Origin: Aspergillus flavus
Taxonomy: Eukaryota > Ascomycota > Eurotiomycetes > Eurotiales > Aspergillaceae
Assembly: GCF_009017415.1 (NCBI RefSeq)
Contig: NC_092408.1
Location: 744,001-808,000, forward strand
Direction of reading: 5' to 3'
Length of the DNA: 64,000 bases
Positions 35,581-47,600 of this stretch are shown piece after piece. Under the pieces are notes generated by a model. That model saw only the letters and a program-made list of their open reading frames with translations, made no database searches and was not told the DNA's origin. The stretch's first letter is position 1. Each line of letters begins with the position of its first letter. The position numbers were made by a program, and so were the translations under genes.

Positions 35581-36963
35581 TCACTGGTTCACTCTCGACC
35601 GCGTCACCCTCTTCTTCTCTCCGCCGGCTACACCTACAAGGTTCCCGTACTTCAGTGTGTTCATAGTGGCGGCGAATTGCTCCGACGATGGTGACACTGT
35701 GAGGATCATAGCGGAATAACTGTCAGTCGTATTTGTGCCTAGGAAGTGGTCACGCAGCACCATGGTCAGGGGCGACGACCGGAACGGAACGTGTGCCTGC
35801 TTCGAAGCTCGTGCTCGGATAACCTCTTTCAGTGCCAGGAGGTCTGTGTTGATCTGCCGGCCTTCTTGTTGCTCCTGGGGTGTCTGCTTCGGTCGCGGCA
35901 CGGTAGAAGTTATCTTATCATGATAGTACTCGGAACCAGCCAGATCCACAAAAACCAGTTTTCCTCCGAGACATGAATGACGGGATGACTTCAGAATACC
36001 ACTAACTTTGTCCTCGGCCTGCTGCACGTAGGATTCGAACTCGGCCTTTTTTGCTTCGGCGGCGTCGATCCGTGCCTGGTCGATTTGGTAGTCAGGGTTG
36101 GGGACATATTTGCCGTCTGCATTTTGAATATATCCTTTCGTATTTTCTTCGATGTAGATATCTGTCGCACGTTTTCCTACCGGAACTAATTCCGATTGCC
36201 GCTGGACAACCGCATCGCGGGCATCAAGGAGCGCCCTCGTTACTATCTCTAGTTCCAAAACAGCGTGTGTGCGCGAACTTTGGTCATGGACCGTGGATGT
36301 TCCTGTCGCTCTTAATTTGAGTCCCTCTAGGAGCTCCTGGCGCAGGTCCTCGAATCTCCAACATGCTTTCGTAACGATCGGACGGACTCGAACTTTGCCC
36401 TCTTCGAGGACTTCAGTCTCGCCCCTAATGTGCGTTTTCCCATCAGGCCCTTCACGGACATAACATTGACACCGTCCGTTGAGCAAATCAAAGGCTATAT
36501 TCTTGCGTAGCTCGAACATACGAATCCCAATAGCCAGTTCTTCAGCGGGGTTCTCAGTGTCCTGATTAAGACCAGCCAATGTCTCGCTGAGTTGTCTAGC
36601 AGCTGCTAAGCATAACCCAAATTCATCAGGATTCTCAAAATCATATCCGATGATCGTATGTGACTTCCCACTTCCGGAGTGTCCGTAAGCAAAAAAATTG
36701 CATGATCGTCCGCTAAGGACATGGGGAAGAGTTGGTACGACTGCCTCTTCAAAGACCGATTTGTTATTATCGGTTGCTTCGAATACTCGCGTGAATGCAG
36801 CTTCGCTTTTCCAAGGACGCTCAGTGGCAGAACGTGAAGAAGGGGTGAGCGAGATAGATACTCGGCCATTGTCTTGTTGGCTGTGTGCGCGTTGTATCTC
36901 TGGCGTTGTTGACTCGCTGGGAGTGAGAGGCCGCCAGCGGGTGTATACTTTGAATTGATGCAT
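35581..36963 (-). CDS. Kinesin motor-domain protein without stalk
   Basis: Single-exon 460 aa protein that is nearly all motor domain. Seen motifs: P-loop GHSGSGKS at residues 94-101 (usual form GQTGSGKT), switch I SSRTH at ~229-233 (usual SSRSH), switch II DLAGSE at ~340-345, and the alpha-4/L12 region INTDLLALKEVIRA and VPFRSSPLTMVLRDHF. Between switch I and switch II there are about 105 residues, where conventional kinesins have about 30-40. The extra segment (about 245-325) is charged and helical, with coiled-coil-like runs (QIDQARIDAAEAKKAEFESY). There is no long stalk after the motor; the protein stops about 30 residues past the last motor helix. Kinesin-13-like motor organisation is possible but unproven. 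Microtubule binding is expected from the family; cargo and subfamily are unknown. Confidence 0.85.
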   Translation of the reverse strand: MHQFKVYTRWRPLTPSESTTPEIQRAHSQQDNGRVSISLTPSSRSATERPWKSEAAFTRVFEATDNNKSVFEEAVVPTLPHVLSGRSCNFFAYGHSGSGKSHTIIGYDFENPDEFGLCLAAARQLSETLAGLNQDTENPAEELAIGIRMFELRKNIAFDLLNGRCQCYVREGPDGKTHIRGETEVLEEGKVRVRPIVTKACWRFEDLRQELLEGLKLRATGTSTVHDQSSRTHAVLELEIVTRALLDARDAVVQRQSELVPVGKRATDIYIEENTKGYIQNADGKYVPNPDYQIDQARIDAAEAKKAEFESYVQQAEDKVSGILKSSRHSCLGGKLVFVDLAGSEYYHDKITSTVPRPKQTPQEQQEGRQINTDLLALKEVIRARASKQAHVPFRSSPLTMVLRDHFLGTNTTDSYSAMILTVSPSSEQFAATMNTLKYGNLVGVAGGEKKRVTRSRVNQ

Positions 36964-39900
36964 TATTCTCGATGGTGCGATGGATATCGGAGAGAAGAGT
37001 AGGAAAGTTGGCTTCAGGACAGAGAGGGATGCGGTGAGCTATTTAAGTCTATCTTTCTCTGCGGGCGGTCATCCATCCTGTGTTGGACTGTCTCCATACA
37101 CCGCTTTACTTGTTTCCCCTTTTAACATGGTGCTGGTCGAGTACGAGGTCTTTGATTCTCCTGTACCCACTCAGGAACACGATGCATCGTCAGTGACCCA
37201 CCGGTTGTCTCTATCCGGGAATTCCCAATGTCCGAAAGTCCGGCCCTAAAATAAGGCATCGACAGGCCTTAAGAACTATGGTATAGCTCAGATCCATACT
37301 TGCATATAGGAGATAAGCAGTTTCTCGACACTATAAAAAACTCTGGATCTGAACTATTTTCCTTACTGCATCACTCTTTACCTCCACAAGCTATATACAA
37401 TCATCAATACTCGTTAGTCTTCAAACCCTAAGACATAGTACTCACTTCCCACGAATAATGACATCGATCACAAATCACAACTTCTGCGGTAGATTATCCT
37501 GGCTGATAACCTTCATCAGCTCATCAGTGTCAAATAGTCCGATACATTCTTCATCCTGTGAACACTTTGAATCTGAGCTGTAGGGTAGTCAGCCAAGTCT
37601 ACTCTATCAGATGCAGATTGCACATAATATACAATATGAAGCCTCCCATAACTCATCCAGTTGCTTTGCAGCGCAATGTTCGATATCATTCCTGATGAAC
37701 ATGACTCTCATAGGATCGACAGTGGTATAGGATATCCATACGGTGGCATTTTAGCTACCTGCAAAAAGTTCGACTATATTGGGCGAGACCTTGCCCCTTG
37801 ATATGCAGATCATTTGATCTGTGATGCAGGCACTTAATTTCATGAAAGGGTCTCTTTCCTAATAGAGTCTATGTCGGTAAGCATATCCCGATGCAGGGGC
37901 CAGCCATTGCTCGGGCGAATTGTTTCCCCCCGGATATAATTGGCTACTGCCAGCACGAAACTCACCTTCGGCTCGGAAATTTGTGAAAACGGAAGGACAT
38001 GAGGCATGTCAAGCTGGCAGATAGCGTGGGATCCAAACCCCGGAGGGCGCACAGATCGCCTTTATTCAGGAATGGGTAATTTTCAAACTCGCCCGGATTT
38101 GGTACCGCACGGCGAATTTAGTATCACATTCAACTTTGAGTAGCTAGCAAGACATAGCGCAACACTTTCTACTCGTTGATCTGGTATACAATCCCCCCAG
38201 CCCTGCCCAAAATGATTCCAGCGGATCACCGTAGAGCACAGGGAAAATGAGTGTTGCCAAATTCTTGCCATATCGCTCGTCCGAGTACGGTACATCAGGA
38301 AGCCCTATCCTTTCTCCGGGAGAGATATCATTATCGGCCCGCACGACAAGATTAAAAGGTACCATATTCTACTTCTAGAAGTTCGATTAAATTTACTATT
38401 TCACGTTGTATTGTAATACACATTTGCAAACCTCGGAATAGACTTCCGAAGTATGGTTTGGTTCATATTTGAGTTCAATTTGTTCGGCTCATTCTTCCTC
38501 CCCCTGGCATGACCCCAGAAAAGCATCGGTTCGCTTGTCAGTTCCCCAGATTCTCCACTTCTATCATTTATTCCCATAGAATATGTGTCCTCAAGGTCAC
38601 TTTCTCACTAGGAAGTAAGTTTTGCGCCTCCCCTTCCCCCAAGGTCGCCACCGCATCTGGAATCCTCTGGGAAAAAAGAAGATGAATGGTAACGAAGCCC
38701 AGGAATGAAATGCTCATTCTGGGGGTCCTGGAACGCAATACTCTCATTGGTCCGCGGCTGACCGGCTCTCTTACTCGGCCCAATCAGACCTGCAGAAGGC
38801 GTCGAATGCGAGTCATGATGTGCCTATTATTATACGAGTGACTTGCTGACTTACGAAGTAGGAACGCAATGCGGCGAAGAGAAAAGCTTACCCGTATCGC
38901 ATATTTGGACCAGAAAGATTTCCTTGCGCCTGTCGAGGGAAGGACAGTAAGTACAATTGAACTGGGCCGCAAAGAATGGTTCGCAAGGCACCCTTGCCCC
39001 CATGAGGTTAAACCTTCATTGTATGTAACTTCGTAGTTCGCTATTCTACGGCTAAAAGTGTTGATTCCATGTGGCTGACTGAATGAGACCTCACCAGGCA
39101 ATGATGAACTATCCTTGTATTTCAGTTGCTCTTACGGTGTACCTCGCCTGCTACTCTTAGGTCCCTCCTACTCTAGCCGGCACCCCCGATATCGTTTTCC
39201 TGCATACAACGACTGGGTTCATCGTTGTCCTTGGTCCGCCGCTCTTGTTCTCGGAGCCCGTGGGGTTCAAGAATTCTCATGATATAAAAGTATGGAAGAC
39301 TCCACGAGACCAATTGAGACGTACCGGAGAGTACACATCTTTCATTCCCCAGCAAACGCCAAAGCATGCGCAAAAGATCTCCAACACGACTTCTCGACGG
39401 ATAACCGGAGTCGTCTCGGGCCACCTGACGTTCTCGTCTAGCCAGAAAGAGGTATCCATCCACGGACTTCGGCGATTTCACAGGAAAAAATGATCCGTCC
39501 CCATACCAACCGTTCCGGAAATTAGACTCCCCTCCGGAATGACTTCTGTGCCCCGGCAGAGGATCTACAAGGATTTGGGAACGGAGAGTCTCCCTCACTT
39601 AGACATCAAGCAGGCGAAGAGGGCATACTGAGCAACGCTCAAAACCTATGCAGTGGGCAGGTAGGGTTTCAGTTAAAGTCCAGGAGAATGTTGCAAGCGA
39701 ACCTTGTAAGGGTTGATCTGCTATGGAGCCACCAACCTACTGGATCCCCGTCATCGTCGTCGTCGTCAGTGCCAGGATCACACAAGCTGCGGCTCATTCT
39801 TTCTCAAAAGGCAAGGGCCGAACGATCACCCTTCGGAAGTATCGCAGATATCTCATCCACAATATAAATAGGCCCTAAACCCCAGCTCTCAGGATAGCTT

Positions 39901-39995
39901 TTTGTTCATCAGCTCAAACACTTCTTCTGAATCATAATCTCCCAAGCCTCTTCTCGTTTCCACAAACCAAATATCAAAGCCCACTTGCCTTCAAG
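36964..39995. other. 3-kb region with no gene recognised
   Basis: The longest empty stretch of the window. Open frames reach only about 105-141 codons, on several strands, with no shared motif and no plausible splice chains. No terminal inverted repeats, LTR pair or tRNA was identified by eye. The right end contains the hydrophobin promoter, with a TATA-like element at 39861-39870. Confidence 0.45.
39861..39870 (+). promoter_or_regulatory. TATA-like element of the hydrophobin gene
   Basis: AATATAAATA lies about 126 bp before the hydrophobin ATG at 39996, followed by a pyrimidine-rich leader (CTTCTTCT, CTCCCAAGCCTCTTCTC). Spacing and leader composition suit a strongly transcribed fungal gene. 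Inference only. Confidence 0.5.
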
Positions 39996-40743
39996 ATGCA
40001 CAGCACCAACATTTTCAACTTCTTCATGCTTGCCGTCGCAGCAGCATCTGCTGCTACCATCAGCAAAGCGGGCGACTCCAAGGCCCTGCAGAAGGTTGCC
40101 GAGGGTAAATGCGACATTGGCAACACTGCCTGCTGCAACAATGTGCACGAGGAGAAGGATGAGAGGCTGTTCAATTTGGTGAAGCAGGGTCTCATCGACA
40201 TTTTGGCCGGCAATGAGGATTATGCCTGTGCGAAGTCGGGCGTCATCGATGAGTGGAACCTCTTTTGTGTGTTCTTCCCCCACCGAGGTCCGCCCGAGTC
40301 CTTGAACTAATGAAATGGTTTTATAGCTCTGGTCAAGCAAACCAACGATGGTCCCGTTTGCAAGAACGTCACCGCCTGCTGCTCCAGTGGCAAGGTAAGG
40401 TTTCTCAACGATATATTCCGGCCATGATCGAGTAGTAGCTAACATTGGTCCCTGACAGTGCGTTGCGATTGACGGTTCCGCGGAGAAGAAGAAGGAGAGC
40501 GACAAGGAGGATGACAAGGAAGATGACAAGGAGGATGACAGGGAGGATGACAAGGAGGGTGACAACGAGGGTGACAACGAGGGTGATGACAAGGAGGGTG
40601 ACAACGAGGACGACAACGAGGACGACAACCAGAAGGACAAGAGGGGAGACCACGACGACTACCATCACAAGGGTCACAAGGTTGACAAGGATGACAAGGA
40701 GAACAAACACGAGAAGGACGAGGAGGACCATGGTCGGTATTAA
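39996..40743 (+). CDS. Class I-like hydrophobin with C-terminal acidic repeat tail
   Basis: Predicted 207 aa secreted surface protein. Exons 39996-40266, 40327-40394 and 40459-40743, all GT-AG, sum to an open frame. Residues 1-20 (MHSTNIFNFFMLAVAAASAA) form a signal peptide. The mature part carries the eight-cysteine hydrophobin pattern C-x6-CC-x30-C-x23-C-x5-CC-x4-C, ending CVAIDG near residue 119, which is where most class I members stop within a few residues. Here about 88 more residues follow, built from Asp/Glu/Lys/Asn quadruplets (KEDD, NEGD, NEDD) and then a His/Lys-rich end, encoded by a degenerate 12-15-nt repeat. The spacing to the last Cys is short for class I. Expected role: amphipathic coat on conidia or hyphae; the tail would make it strongly charged. 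Confidence 0.85.
40501..40629 (+). repeat. Coding minisatellite in the hydrophobin tail
   Basis: Imperfect tandem units of GACAAGGAGGAT and related 12-15-nt forms (GACAACGAGGGT, GACAACGAGGAC), kept in frame in exon 3. Copy number could vary between strains. Confidence 0.85.
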
Positions 40744-42381
40744 CCGGCTTTCCTTTGCGCCTTTTCAAGCATGTCTCGTGCTGGATGGCCTTTACTACCT
40801 TATCCCAGGGCAGAATGGGGAAATTTATCGTCGACAGGTTCTGCTGTGCCAATTTAGAAGGGCGACTGAGCGACTATACATACTTATAGCCACTCAGGCC
40901 TTCTTTCGCTCGTTTGATTACCTTTCGGTGGCCCGCTCTTGTTTTAGATATTTATCTGCTTTCGATAATATCAGCCACTCCCCCATCAATTATACTGGAT
41001 TCGATTATCAATTGCCATGACTCTCTTTATCTACCGTAATATCCAAAACTCCAAAATACCAATGTAGGTATGCATGCTTCAGGCAGTATATCGGTCATAT
41101 CTCTCATCAAATGGTCAATATAACGAGGCACCCCCTTTGAAATTAGGATAAACTGCCATGTTTTCAGGCAACAGCGACTAGCAAATTAAAGTGAAGGAAT
41201 TTACTATATATAGAAACTCGTTGGAAGCTTGTAAAAGTGACACTCGAGTTGATCGAACCACATATACGACGCAGGTGAAAGGTTCTCTCGGCTGTTGAAA
41301 CATGGACTATGTTAAGTAATACCACCAAATGGCGGTTGGTCCCAGCCTGGTACTAAAGTATCAAAGATAAAGAAGTATATCGTTTGATTGTTGCTGTGCA
41401 TAGCCTGAATAGTGTCTTTCTCAATAAGGACATGGCCAACCTCTTGCTGATGGTGTATATTTATATCAATCGCGCCACAGTACACCCACGATACGGCTTC
41501 TGGATAACAGGCTGCGCTTGCATTACCAGTGATATCCTTTGTCTTCTCTTCTCTGTTTCATCTTCTTCATTTTTTCTTTTTTCATGCTGACTTGTCTTAC
41601 AAGGCACCTAGGCCTCCCACACGTGAAGAGTTATTATCCCGAAATCACCAGCAAGATCTGTAAGCACGGGCATTCCATCTCGATACAACCCACCATCTCA
41701 TAAAACGGGGACTCCTCGACCTCGCCCCTGGTCATGAAGTCATATTGTCTTGGGATTATATATGATCCCCCGATTCATACGATATGTAGTATGAAATTCC
41801 TCTCTTCGCTTTAACGGACGCTCGGGATTTGAAGCCCGCAGGTCTCACTCGAGCCTTGCTTGGTGAGCAGGATCTTAACCCTGTTTGATTCGCTCCAGCG
41901 ACGCGGTAAACAAATTAAACAGACATCTAGGCTCGTTTTCAAGGTAGCTGCATCCTTCGTGAACTCTATTTCTTGTAGTTTGTAGTTTCTTTTTCCTACC
42001 TCCGTTCAACCGGACTAGGGTCTCGCCTGGCCGTGGATCGTCACGAAATCCTGCAGGAAGCTACTGCCACCGAAAGCCAATCTCTAGGGACTAATTGAGC
42101 CGGGCGGTAAGGCTATCAGTACTTGATAAGTCTAAATGGATTAGACTGGTTGATCTGGGGTCCGGGGTTGACCTACCCCAGTTTTGTGCTAAGCTTTCCA
42201 TTCCGTTCGGCCGGGTGGGACTACGTTGATCTATATGACAGTAGTTATATAGCCAGGTATTGGGCTCACAGCAAGTAGGTATAAATAGCTATTAGAACAG
42301 TGAAATAGGGTCTCTGACCAGTGGCACGGCTCTTGACTATTTTCTTTCATTTGTTCAGCTTAGTCCTCTACGTATAAGACC
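40744..42381. other. Intergenic region with a possible tRNA relic
   Basis: About 1.64 kb. The only structure noticed is a tRNA-like segment on the minus strand near 41812-41905 (separate entry). The right end is the promoter of the GPR1/FUN34 family gene. Confidence 0.45.
41812..41905 (-). other. Possible degenerate tRNA-Leu-like sequence
   Basis: Read on the minus strand the segment holds CAGGGTTAAGATCCTG, which looks like a leucine-type anticodon arm, then a hairpin-forming stretch resembling a class II variable arm, then GCGGGCTTCAAATCCCG, resembling a T arm and B box. However, the B box has one mismatch to GGTTCRANTCC, the anticodon stem lacks a pair, and no 5' strand complementary to the expected 3' acceptor is present. 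If it derives from a tRNA it is no longer functional. Confidence 0.22.
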
Positions 42382-43724
42382 ATGGCCGACCATAAAGCGG
42401 GCGAACTAGATCTCAACCACGGCAATGCATCTCCATCCCAAGAAGGAACAGCGATGCCAGCACTAACAACGGTTCCTACCTCAATTACACTGTCGACAGA
42501 ACAGTTCGAGAAATTGTACCTCACCCCATTGAGACATCGCCAGCCAGCCTTAACCAAGACATTTGGAAACCCTACACCACTGTGCGTGCCAAACCTTCGT
42601 TTGTCTGCTACCAAGCTCGAACACTCAAAGTATATTTATAGTGCCCTGGGTGGCTTCGTGGTAACCACAACACCACTATCCTGTTGCTTGATGGCCTGGA
42701 GAGGTGCTGGTGGGAATGGGATTGCGTTCACGTAGGACTATCCTTCTGAACTCAAGGGTACCGTAACAGACTGACGCGCGTCAGGGGACCCATCATCTTC
42801 CTCGGCGGAACGTTACTAGTTATCACTAGTATTTTGGAGTTTATCCTGGGAAACACCTTTCCCTGCGTCGTCTTTGGCACTATCGGTATACCTCTTCGAC
42901 TCTACAAGAGTATCACCCCTACTAACCCAGTTCATTGACACAGGAGGATTCTGGTTCGCCTTCGGTGCAACCCAAATCCCAGCTTTCAACGCCTCCGGTA
43001 AACAACATCCACCCCCCCTACCATTCATGACAAGAGTAACCATCAACAGCCCCATATTCCACCTCAACAACCAACACAATGGAAGGCCTCCAGAGCCCCG
43101 AATTCCTCAATACATACGGTACCTCACCCTCATCCTCCCCCTTCCTCTCAACAACCCACCGTCTAACAAAAGAGCAAAACAAACCAGCATTCCTCTTCAT
43201 CGCAATGGCCATCCTAGTCACAATCTACATGATCTGCGCCACCCGCACAAACCTAGTCTACGTCCTCATCTTCGCAGCCCTAATTCTCGTTTTCGTCTGT
43301 CTAGCTGCCGCATACTGGCGTCTAGCGGACGGGGATACTGTCGTTGGGAATCGTCTGATTATGGTATGTTTCTCTGTATCTCCTTTTCTTCGGTAGATAT
43401 GAACTGGTTACTGATTATTGATAAATGAAAGGGAGCCGGTGCTGCGCTGCTCGTGGCTAGTTTGTTAGGGTTTTATTTGCTCGTTGTGCAGTTGTTCGAG
43501 GCTTTGGGGTTTCCGGTGAATTTGCCTGTTGGGGATTTGAGTCGGTTTTGGAGTAGGGTTGAGGGACGGTATGTGACTTTTTTCTTTCTTTTATTGTCTT
43601 TGTCTTTTTTTTTTTTTTTTTTTCTATGTTAAGATGTATTTTGTTTGGGTGCTGATATTGCTCTTGTCATAGGGACAGTGAACGAGATGTGGAGATGGTC
43701 GGTGATGTTCAGGCAAAGTCGTGA
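42382..43724 (+). CDS. GPR1/FUN34/YaaH-family membrane protein (acetate/ammonium transporter type)
   Basis: Predicted 292 aa six-span plasma-membrane protein of the acetate uptake transporter family (yeast Ato/Ady2). Eight exons, 42382-42581, 42642-42731, 42785-42885, 42944-42997, 43050-43118, 43188-43363, 43432-43568 and 43673-43724, all GT-AG and in phase. Motifs: [20 protein letters not shown], containing the family's N-P-x-P-x-A-L-G signature; then [34 protein letters not shown] and [16 protein letters not shown]. The exon density is high for such a short gene. A run of 19 T (43605-43623) lies in the last intron. Substrate (acetate, other short acids or ammonium) cannot be told from sequence. 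Confidence 0.92.
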
Positions 43725-44605
43725 TGGATGGGATTGGGATTGTTTGTCATATGAACATGAATTGTTTATTGAATTTCCTTTTTAAAAGAATCTATATATA
43801 GCCAAGTTAGCTATAAGCTGAGAATTAACTATAGCCAAACATAGTCTCAATACTAATATATATTACATTGGTAGTAGAAATCTAGCCACAAGGGCAACTG
43901 GGTCCAAGGTCCATTAAGAACAATATTTTGACTACACTAAAGATCTACATAGTCTTATGTTAAAGTATAAATACCGACCAAGAGAGCTAAGGATATAAAT
44001 CGGATTTCGACGTTGAATACGGAACGGATCTTATAATGTCCAGAGGGTAGCTCTAAATATATAGTAGCAGGAAGTTTACCTAAGCCAGTCATATTTGGCA
44101 GGTTTGGCAATTCTTATAATAAGTTCACAAAGTACAATTCAATTGATAAAAGAGCTGCTGGATGAGGTCATCGTTTGTCACAAATCAGAAGACTGTCCAC
44201 CAGGACATCACTCTAATATACATGCATGATAAATAGCCCTTTCCATGGAGAGAATCTGAATCTCACGCCGAAGACACAATACCAACCTTGCCAAATTCTG
44301 CCCCTGCAGAATCGCATAAGCCCACCGGAAATGACAGAACTCCGTTATCATGGTAGAATGCTTCAACAGACAACGCTGAGATGACCAATGCCCAGGGGAA
44401 AACCATCACCAGCAAAGCAGAACGCCGTGAACTCGCCCGTTATGCACATTTATGTGTCAACATACATCCGCAACAATTCAAAGAGAAAGAATAAAAAAAT
44501 ATAGAGACAAAGAGCATGGCAAAATAGACATCCATTATTGTATGGAATGCCAATAAGAAGAAGAAAGGATAGGGGTATCAAGAGTTTGTGACATGAGAAG
44601 TATTA
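43725..44605. other. Convergent intergenic region
   Basis: 881 AT-rich bases between the stop codons of the GPR1/FUN34-type gene and the PNUTS-like gene. It should contain both terminators. No gene recognised. Confidence 0.5.
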
Positions 44606-47600
44606 TTAGTTAAGTGGATCATGACGGAAGGTGCAGTCGTTGCCTTTTCTGCATTTCCCTTCGGGCCAGTAACGACAAGGGACCAATCCAACCTTGGGCT
44701 GTTATTTATGGTTAGTAACCTTTTTCCATCAAAGGAAATATAGGACTGAAGCAACTTACATGACTCTTATTGGGCCCATTCGGCTTGTTACGTTTGAAAT
44801 AACTATATCTGTCATCCTCCGATCCATCAAAGCCCGGACCATCACGCATACGTTTGCGCTCTAGGTCATCAAATTGACCAGGAATTTGAGCTGGGCTGGG
44901 CCCGGATTGTTGGTTAGCCCCAGCAAACTGTGATATGAATGCAGCCAGGTTTGGCGCAATCGCGGGCTGCGACGGTTGAACAGGGGCTACGACGGGCGGT
45001 GGCTGCTGCATCTGCTTCTGAGCATTAAGGACAGCAAGGATTTTCTGGAAGTCGAGGCCCTGTGCTGTAGGAGCCTGGGGAGCGGTAGGGAACTGAGGCA
45101 TCTGGAACTGTTGGGCTTGAGGTTGTGGCTGTTGTGGCTGCTGTGGCTGCTGTTGCTGACGGAACATACTAATGGTTCGCTCCAGGTCCGACATTGGTGC
45201 TTGCGTCACGGGAGGAGGCGGGGGAGGCGGAGGAGTTGACTGCTGCTGCTGAGGCGCATTCTGTATGATTTTAAGCAAGTTTGAAATGTCAAACTGGTTG
45301 GATTGTGCGCTTGGTTGAGGTTGAGCTGGAGTCGGCTGGGGATTAACAGCAGAAAAGTATCGCTCCTGTCGAGCCTGCCATAAAACGGTTAGGTTGGATT
45401 CACAAGCCGAACGGGGAAGGGGAAAAAAAAGTATCATGCTTACCTTAACGTGATCTGGGAGTTCTCCAAGAGCAACGGCTTCGGTTGCCGGCTCATCTTC
45501 ACTAGGCGGGGGAGGTTCCTTTGGCGACGGTGGCACATCCGCAGCGGAGGTATAGAAAACCATAAGCGTCGTGGCTTCGCGGTGCTCTTGTGCTTCCTTC
45601 TCAGCACTGGTCGGCTGCTGAGTGCCGGCGCGCTTGATGTTATTCCGGGAACGATCCTCCGATGTGATGTCGGCAAAATCAATTTCTACCTGAATTAGTA
45701 CGGCATTTCTATTGAGAGTCTGGGCCATGACCTACCTGAAGGCTCATAGTAATCACGGAAGCTTTCTTCACGCACCCCGCCATCCTCTTCCTCGTCGAAC
45801 TCGTCCAGGTCTCTGTGAAGTTTAAGCACACTACCTTCTCCCTTGACATCACCAGCCTCCCGCTGGGCATGATCTCCCGGTCCAAGTTCCTCGTCTGGAT
45901 CATGCGTGAACAAGCGAACTTCAGTCAGAGAGTCATCCGGCTTCCACGTGACTCGCAGCTTTCTTCTCGCTTCCTTGCGGAGTCGCTTCGTTCGTTCTTC
46001 TTCCGTCTCTGGTGGCATGTTCTCAGCTGGCTCAGACGGAGGTGATTCTTTCTGCTTATTAAGATCGGCCATGATATCGCCAAAAGAGAAGGCCGGCCTA
46101 GAAGGCGCGGGTTGGGACTCTTTCTTTTCCGTCGGTGTGCTGCTCAACGTTAGCATCGAACGATGAAGTTCAATTACTTACACGGATTTGCTTACCTGGA
46201 CTTTGCTGCGGCCGCAGCTGCAGCTCTCTCTGCATTCGAAGTTCCTGGCCTCTTCGAAGCCGACGATAAACTTCCAAAGAGGTTAGTCGGCTTTGGAGCA
46301 ATGATATTAGCCTTTGGACGTGAAGTAGCTGCCGCTGCTGGCTTGGCCTCGGGGCCTATTTCCTGGGGGCGCTTGGCGGCGCTAGTGACAGGGCCGTTGG
46401 TTGGCTTCTGGTTACTCTTGAGATTTGACGTAACAACCATCCGCTTCGTGGCTGGTTGACCATTGGAATCGGCATCTCGAGGCCGTTTGGATCCAGCTAG
46501 CTCCGTACGCTGACCATCAGCCAACGTAATATTGGAGATGGTGTTTATAGCGGGAGATGCCTCTTTGGGTGCTACTTTATTGCCCTCCTGCTTTCGCTTG
46601 GTGGAAGTGGCAGCATTGTCCAAGATCTTCTGCGCAAGGCCTTTAGCTACTTGTCCGCCCTTTTTGACGAACCTAGGCAGTAATTTGGCAACATTCGTTT
46701 TCTGAAGCACATCTTCATCCATGGTAACAAATCGAGCAAGTAGCTGATGAAAATGCCTTAGTTATCTTGCGAGGTCAATCTATGAGGGCGAACTTACCTT
46801 GAGCAGATTTAGGGTGAATGCCCCATCGATATCAGATGCCTGATGCCGATCGAGGAGGAACGAATACATGGCAGCCACCGCCATAGGATGTTCTCCTAGC
46901 CTAAAAATTTGGGTTAGCCAACAAATATTGCACATTGCATAGAATTTGTATAAGCAGTAGAAAAATATGAAACGGCGCTTGAGCATGATGGCTAGTGTGG
47001 CAGGCCAATCTTTATCAATGGAGCCTTAGCCTAGCGGCTCTTCAAGTTAGGTGATTATGCGGCCATCCTAGGATCGCCGAAAGGGAATTGTTCCTTAAAG
47101 AGAACCTTCTCCCTTTATTTCCTTTGTTCTTAAGGACACGTAACTAGGTATGTACTGTCCTTGGGTGCAAGGTAGTAGCCACCCTTACTTATAAGCATTC
47201 TTTTTATGAAGATATGCTGAAGTCCACACTAGGGAAATTACGCGGGAGAGGCTCTCAATTCGTTTCTGACTTCTATGGCCATCACAACGATATGCCAAGT
47301 TGTTAAGAGAAAGGAATAATGAAAGAGAAAGGACATACTTCTCAACGATCGTGGGGTGGCCCTGATCCAGAGTGGTGCTAACAACCACGTCCATCAGGCG
47401 CCGCTGAAGGACAACATCCTTCTTGATCTGGGCCGCTTTGTCGTTTTCGCCCTTGTTTTCTGCCATCTTCATCGCTTGCGACTTCTCTTTCCACGTATCC
47501 CTCACAGCTTTGACAACATCTTTGAACGCAACCAGTGCGCCTTTGACTTTGTCGGCATGAGGCCGCCTATTACGCGGCGACCACACGGCTCGAAGGGCAT

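Noticed and set aside
39909..40640. Minus-strand open frame of 243 codons rich in Ser/Leu over the hydrophobin gene
   Set aside because: It is the antisense of the hydrophobin tail repeat and exons; the low-complexity composition explains the open frame.
40405..40852. Val/Leu-rich and Cys/Pro-rich minus-strand frames over the same repeat
   Set aside because: Shadows of the coding minisatellite with no independent support.
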